Source of the DNA: Sipunculus nudus
Taxonomy: Eukaryota; Annelida; Sipuncula; Golfingiida; Sipunculidae
Reading direction: 5' to 3'
DNA: 64,000 nucleotides
Assembly (NCBI GenBank): GCA_026874595.1
Contig: CM049307.1
Location: 33,710,862-33,774,861 of the forward strand
Shown here one piece after another: positions 58,876 through 64,000 of this stretch (its first letter is position 1; each line of letters opens with the position of its first letter). A program made the position numbers and the translations under genes. The notes under the pieces are model-generated. The model saw only the letters and a program-made list of their open reading frames with translations, ran no database searches and was not told where the DNA came from.

Positions 58876-59910
58876 TGAATCAAAAAAAGTACAGGCACAG
58901 AAACATTTTTAAAAATGGATGAAAAAACAGGAGACAATCTGGCACAGGTGAGATATAATCTCTGCAAACAAAACACTTCAATAGAACAAAAATTGTTACT
59001 AATCCTTAAATTTTAACAAATCTATAATACACATGCAACCTGTTATATTAATGCACACCTGGTACCTAGCTACCTGTGTACTAAACCTATTTTTTAATTA
59101 TCAAAGATAAGTTAACTTCATCTGACCCTAGGGCCCTATAAAAAACTTGATCTTATTCATTCTAATCTTCAAGTAACTGACTGCCTGATTACAATATATA
59201 CCTTACTAGCTGTGAATACAAAAAAAAATATGTTGATTTCCTGTTGCAAATTAAACCAGATATCCCCATATCACCTTATAAAAAAATATAGCTTTGGTTT
59301 TCTAATATAACAATCTTTGTATGATTAATACATCATTCAATTAATCCTGACCTAGTGGATGTTTATTTACCTATTATTGTAAGAGAAGGTTAACAGTTTT
59401 TACAATGAATAGCTATTGCCAGAATGGCAGACCAAGTACACCCATGGGACAATTTACATTATACCCTATTAATTGTTATTTTTACATGCTTTAAATCTCT
59501 CTTGTCACCTAGTGATAATTAAGTGAAACATACATATCTTTATGCTATAACTGTCACCTTTTAAATTGATGAAAATTACATTCATGAGACAAACAAGTTG
59601 TAATGGTACATAACATTGCCTGTCTTACCGTTTATATATGATACAGACTTCCCTATACAGACCTAACTCAGTAAAACTTAAGTAACCACGTTTTTATAAT
59701 TAATCACAATTCATTGCCCATTTATATATGTATGCTAGCAATACACTTTACCCTTATGTGAAAATATAAATGAACATTCCTTTTTTATTGATTATTTATA
59801 ACAGTTGTTATCACATATATCTACTCATATCATTAACATACTTTTATCAATCACTTATATGTCTATGTGTAAACTATTTCATGATAAAAAAAAGACCCTA
59901 GAACCCTAAA
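58876..59910 (-). other. LINE 3' untranslated region
   Basis: AT-rich non-coding DNA between the ORF2 stop and the poly(A) tail. No second repeat was recognised in it. Confidence 0.6.
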
Positions 59911-60459
59911 TTATAAATTTAAGATTGGTGTGTTACTGCTTTCTGTAAAAAAGTTCAGTTTCTTCCATTTTTTATCATGTACAATAGTATTTCCTTTCTT
60001 ATAAGCAATATATTTTTCTATTTCCTTCACATGTTTTATAAACAAGATTGCTCCTTTCAAAGAAGGCTTGTTGCTTTTACCTCTACAATCATATATATAT
60101 TTTTTAACAAAAAGTACAATACTGCCTATAATGTCTGTATAATCACCTAATATTATTGGTGCACAGTCAAACTTAAAATCCTGTTCAGCCACTTTATTCT
60201 TTTTTAACCATAAAAGTATATTTGACCATACAAACTTGACAAATGTGCATGACCAAAATAGATGAATGTATGTTTCATCTTCTGACTTACAAAATGAGCA
60301 CCTGGGGTTGATAATTATATTTGATTTATTCAAATGACTATTAAGATACATAATACGATTAAGTAATCTGAACTGGAACATTCTAAGTTGCACTGAGTTT
60401 GAAACTTTTTTCAGTTTAGGGAAAGCACTCAAAATGCTTTCCCAGCTGGATATATTCAA
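59911..60459 (-). pseudogene. LINE ORF2 part 4: C-terminal zinc-knuckle domain
   Basis: A 182-residue frame with FQFRLLNRIMYLN followed by CSFCKSEDETYIHLFWSC, a C-x2-C-x8-H-x4-C arrangement characteristic of the zinc-binding region after LINE reverse transcriptases. It ends at a normal-looking stop (59911), after which the non-coding 3' region begins. The start methionine given is only the first in frame, since the real protein continues from part 3. Confidence 0.85.
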
Positions 60460-60476
60460 GTCTATAGCCCACTTAA

Positions 60477-61682
60477 TTAGTGTATTTGTTGAGACACATA
60501 GATCTTTTCAACCATTTTACAGTAAACCTGCTTAGTTACCTTTTTCATGCTAAAAAGGGTTTCTATATTGTTTTGAATCTGGTGTATTTCTTTGTTTACT
60601 TTAAGAATTTTTTTCCAATCATTTGGTATTGCATCCAACATACCATTGTACCAAAGCAAGTTTATATTTAAATTGGTACGTGCCTTAAATTCTTCATATG
60701 TAAGAAATCTGAAGAATCCTCTATTTTTCACTATAATATCTTTTATGTATATTATGCCTGAGTTGTAAAGTTTTCTAAAAAATAATACCTTATTATCAAT
60801 CTTTATATGGGAATTATACCACAGAACCTGGCCAAAAATATCTTTCACTTCTGTTGATATGCAGAAATAAAATTTACACCATGCTTGCATGACTTCTTTC
60901 CAAAAGATGTCTTTTAAATAGATCTCATCCAAATCTTCTGGATTGAGATTACATTGAAATGTAAGCTCCCCCATAGGTAAGGTACTTAATATATGATTTT
61001 TCCAAGGATTGTCAGGTTTTTTCTTTAGGATTCTTTCAATCCATTTTATTTTTAATGCGCAATCTTGAGTTTCAGGGAGGATCATATTCAATCCACCTTT
61101 ACTATAAGGAGCTATTAATGTCAATCTTTTCACTTTGTCTGGTTTGTATGACCAAACAAATTTATATAGAATTTTTTCTAGTTCTTTAAAATAATTGGCT
61201 TTAGGAGCAGGAAGGACAGACCACAAGTAAATTAATTGTGACAAAGCATTACAATTTATTAAAGTGATTTTCCCAGCTGGTGTCATGTATCTGTTTGACC
61301 ATGTACTTAATGTTTTTCTTATGGATTCCAATTTTGGATTGTAATTGTCTTCTATTATTTTATTTAAGGATGGTCTAAGTAATATACCCAGAATATTAAC
61401 TGGACCCTCTGACCATTTTAGACCTTTTCTCTCTATTGTTCTTTTAGCTTGGCTTATACCTGGTTGGTTATGTACCAAAGGCATAACTGCAGTTTTCCCT
61501 AGATTAATTTTAAGACCTGAATTTTTTTCAAAACATTTCATTATATTCACACTATCAATAACACTGTTAATGTCTGAGAATAAAAAAACTGTGTCATCAG
61601 CATATTGCAGTATTTTATATTTATATTCATTGAAGCAGACTGCATTTAATTTATTATCTTCTCTAATTTTTTTTGCTAACAA
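60477..61682 (-). pseudogene. LINE ORF2 part 3: reverse transcriptase palm/thumb
   Basis: Starts within the region following motif B and contains QYADDTVFLFSD, the catalytic YADD of motif C, then SGLKINLGKTAVM (motif D) and WSNRYMTPAGKITLINC, typical of the L1/Tx1 thumb. About 250 residues of the connecting domain follow. It ends at a stop near 60477, and the continuing protein is found in a different frame, a third break at about 60485-60500. Confidence 0.9.
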
Positions 61683-62742
61683 TTCTGCACATATTATAAA
61701 AAAGGTATGGAGACAGGGGACACCCCTGTCTCACTCCCCTTGACATTTTGAAGAATTCTGAGCACCACCCATTATTTATAATACATGTTTTCCCTTCATG
61801 GTATAATACTTTTATCCAGTTTATTATATTTTTTCCAAACCCAAAATATTCCAATGCTTTCCAAATGAACGGCCATTCTAAGCAATCGAAAGCTTTTTCA
61901 AAATCTACTGTTGTGAGGTACCCTTCTTTATCTTGTTCAACTGTATTATTTATAACTGTAATGATCTTATTTATATTCTCCCCTATGTACCTACCTTTAA
62001 TGAAACCTGTCTGATCCTCATTAATTAATCTTGGTAAAACAGATTTGATTCTGCTTGCTGGGCATTTTGAAATGAGTTTGTAATCAGTGTTCAGTAGTGA
62101 AATTGGCCTCCAAATTTTTATTTCAAGAGGAGATTTATTTTTTTTTGGTAACAAAGTAATAACTCCCTGTCCCTGGGTGATACTTAAATGTCCAACATTT
62201 AGTCCATATCTAATAGCTGACAGAAGGGGTTCCTTGATATCTGTCCAAAAATGTCTATAGAACTCTGCAGGGAGACCATCCAATCCAGGTGATTTATCCA
62301 TTGCAAATGACTTTAAAATTTTAAAAATCTCCTGTTCTTTAACCAGTTCATCGCATAAAATTCTCTCATTCTCTGAAAGTCCCTCATTAAGTCCTATATT
62401 AGGAAAAAAACTGTTATCTTGAATTGTTTGGTTGGATAAACTAGATTGATAGAGATTTTCATAATAATGTTTTTCAGCTCTCAAAATTTCTATTTGGTCA
62501 TATATTTGCCTCCCAACATTGAGGATCAATTTATTTACTGTTTTTTTATTAAAGTTCCTTTTCTCCAAGTTCAGAAAATATTTAGTTGATTTTTCCCCCT
62601 GCTCATACCATCTGCATTTACTTCTGAATAAAGCCCCTTTTGTTTTCTCCTCCAAATATTTTTCTAGCTCTCTTTTGGTTTCTTCTAATTCAGTGTGACT
62701 GTTAGAGTTCTGTAGAAATTTAATCTTGTTTTCTAATTCCAA
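61663..62742 (-). pseudogene. LINE ORF2 part 2: linker and reverse transcriptase fingers/palm
   Basis: This frame covers a coiled, charged linker and then reverse-transcriptase blocks: WRPISLLNTDYK, DQTGFIKGR, the motif A segment TVDFEKAFD with its catalytic Asp, and RGVRQGCPLSPYLF (motif B). The frame is lost just after motif B at about 61700-61712, in a run of T on the coding strand, and resumes one base out in the next segment. A one-base change in a homopolymer is either a real lesion or a sequencing error. Confidence 0.9.
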
Positions 62743-63683
62743 AATTTTACATTTTTCTTTGCATTTAACCTTTTGCTGAAAGCTATAGATTCACGTCTAA
62801 TATACATTTTAATGATATCCCAAAGTAAGGGTGGGTTGGCTTCTTTATTTTCTGTTTGTGCATTTTGTATAGTTGTCCTAATAATGTCAGTATACTCTTG
62901 ATTATGTAATAAAGTACAGTTTAATTTCCAGTATCCAGGACCCTTTTCATGTAAATGGGCATTCAACTCAAGAATCACACCTTCATGATCTGAATTATAG
63001 ACAGGAATAATATCGGTGTTTGTTACCATTCCTTTCAGACCACATGATACCAAAAAATAATCTAGTCGGCTTCTTACTGGTGATGGTAAAATACGGGACC
63101 AAGTATATTGTATTTTATCTGGATTACACAATCTCCACATATCACTTAATTGGGTTTCTTCCATGTATTCTATAACAATTTTCCTAGCTTTGTTATTATT
63201 ATGACGCTGTTTAGTCTGGTCTAACTTTAAATCAAGGACTAAATTCCAATCACCTCCAATAATTCTATGATCATTAGATATACTCTCAATCTTCTGAAAT
63301 AATTCTTCATAAAAGCTTGGTAAATCATTATTTGGACCATAAATATTGACTAATGTCAATTTATAATCACCCAATATACAATCTAATATAACAAACCTCC
63401 CATCAGCATCCACAATCTGCTGTAAAATTTCACAGGATATATTATTCTTAATTAAAATAGCTGTACCCCTCGCGTTTGAATCCCCATGGCTGAATACAAC
63501 CCTGTGACCCCATTCTGCCCTCCATTTGCATTCAGTTTTGTTACTGCTATGCGTTTCCTGCATAAAAATGATTCCCACATCAGTTTTCTTGTTTAACCAG
63601 TAAAATATCTGCCTTCGCTTAGAAAAATTACCCAAACCACGGACATTAATGGACATAATCTTCACTACTTTATTTCTCGACAT
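62733..63683 (-). pseudogene. LINE ORF2 part 1: APE-type endonuclease
   Basis: A 316-residue frame with the endonuclease signatures in order: SINVRGL (N13), QETH (E43), GGDWN (D145, N147), SRLDYF (D208) and SDH (D232, H233). These are the metal-binding and catalytic positions of AP-endonuclease-like domains that nick target DNA in non-LTR elements. The frame then breaks near 62745-62756 in an A-rich run, and the protein continues in another frame from 62742 down. All key residues are present, so only the frameshift disables it. Confidence 0.9.
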
Positions 63684-64000
63684 TAGTATAAAGATGTAAA
63701 GTACTGTCTAATAGTAATGTCAGTGATAGTGAACTAAAGATTTGTAATGATAATAATAAAAGTACATTATTAACTTTCATGATTACATGAACATGGGTGA
63801 CCTGGCTAGAGGTCTGTTTCGTAATGACCTGTATCTCAACATAGTTATTCACGAAAAGTTCACCACTGCGAGAGAAAACAAATATGTATACAAAACCACG
63901 CCTGATGTACCTGGGTGATATTAGGTGATAAACCCGAACAACATTGCCAAATTCAACAATTTTCGATTCACAGAGAAGCATTGTTCCTAAATGGATCTAA
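63684..64000. other. LINE 5' region or flank
   Basis: A 103-codon minus frame (63670-63981) overlaps the ORF2 start but shows no ORF1-like coiled coil or RRM. I treat it as 5' leader or flanking DNA. Confidence 0.35.

Larger units (their letters stand above)
58838..63683 (-). mobile_element. L1/Tx1-like LINE retrotransposon, frameshifted
   Basis: On the minus strand the order is APE-type endonuclease, reverse transcriptase, a C-terminal CCHC-like knuckle, then a 3' region of about 1 kb (58876-59910) and poly(A), seen as two T-runs at 58838-58875. That order is typical of the L1/Tx1 clade, which copies by target-primed reverse transcription. An ORF1 is not visible, and the 5' end may be near or beyond the right edge. 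Long near-intact frames imply a fairly young copy. Confidence 0.9.
33304..64000 (+). other. CAMK2: CaMKII intron 2 (at least to window end)
   Basis: Begins GTAAGG. I searched by eye for the expected next exon (a QKLEREARIC-type motif) and did not see it. The intron then exceeds 30 kb and holds all features to the right. A missed short exon cannot be excluded. Confidence 0.6.

Noticed and set aside
63670-63981. 103-codon minus frame as LINE ORF1
   Set aside because: No coiled coil, RRM or zinc-knuckle features. Composition resembles non-coding leader.

Overview
This is a window of AT-rich animal nuclear DNA, most likely from a lophotrochozoan and probably a bivalve mollusc. That placement is an inference from an invertebrate-type CaMKII sequence, introns over 10 kb, and many tandem-repeat-cored non-autonomous transposons. 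There are no bacterial-style operons, and most open frames are chance frames or lie inside repeats.

Host genes. The best-supported gene is calcium/calmodulin-dependent protein kinase II (CaMKII) on the + strand. Coding exon 1 is 21279-21343 and exon 2 is 33209-33303. They join in phase across the glycine-rich ATP loop and are separated by an 11.9-kb intron. I could not find exon 3, so intron 2 appears to run from 33304 to the right edge. To the left, on the - strand, a chain of exon-like segments at about 15.4, 15.2, 9.2, 7.4 and 6.9 kb, plus a weak one at 8.4 kb, suggests a second, unrecognised gene pointing away from CaMKII.

Mobile DNA dominates. Several families share one plan: a 5' hairpin, short subterminal inverted repeats, a 3' hairpin ending in CTAG or CTAA, and a core of tandem units near 140 or 280 bp. 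I call them A (copies at 1, 4645, 31057, 56987), E (23471), F (4073, 12599, 16423, 35375, 41941), G (18954) and H (15500, - strand). The plan resembles non-autonomous rolling-circle elements of the Helitron2/Helentron type. Cores are shared between elements with different ends, and elements are nested (A in F at 4-6.6 kb, E-type in F at 12.6-13.8 kb). Other elements are a 1.6-kb hAT-type element with a perfect 8-bp target duplication (28179-29770), a TA-flanked Tc1/mariner-like MITE (54050-54571), two foldback elements (1943, 11935) and an L1/Tx1-like LINE with three frameshifts (58838-63683, - strand).

Other repeats include 25-, 35-, 44-, 80- and 200-bp tandem arrays, degenerate minisatellites in intron 2, and a 92-bp inverted repeat at 91/92 identity inside CaMKII intron 1. 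Element E carries a series of perfect or near-perfect DR1 nuclear-receptor motifs within that intron.

All counts and matches were made by eye. No database or alignment was run.
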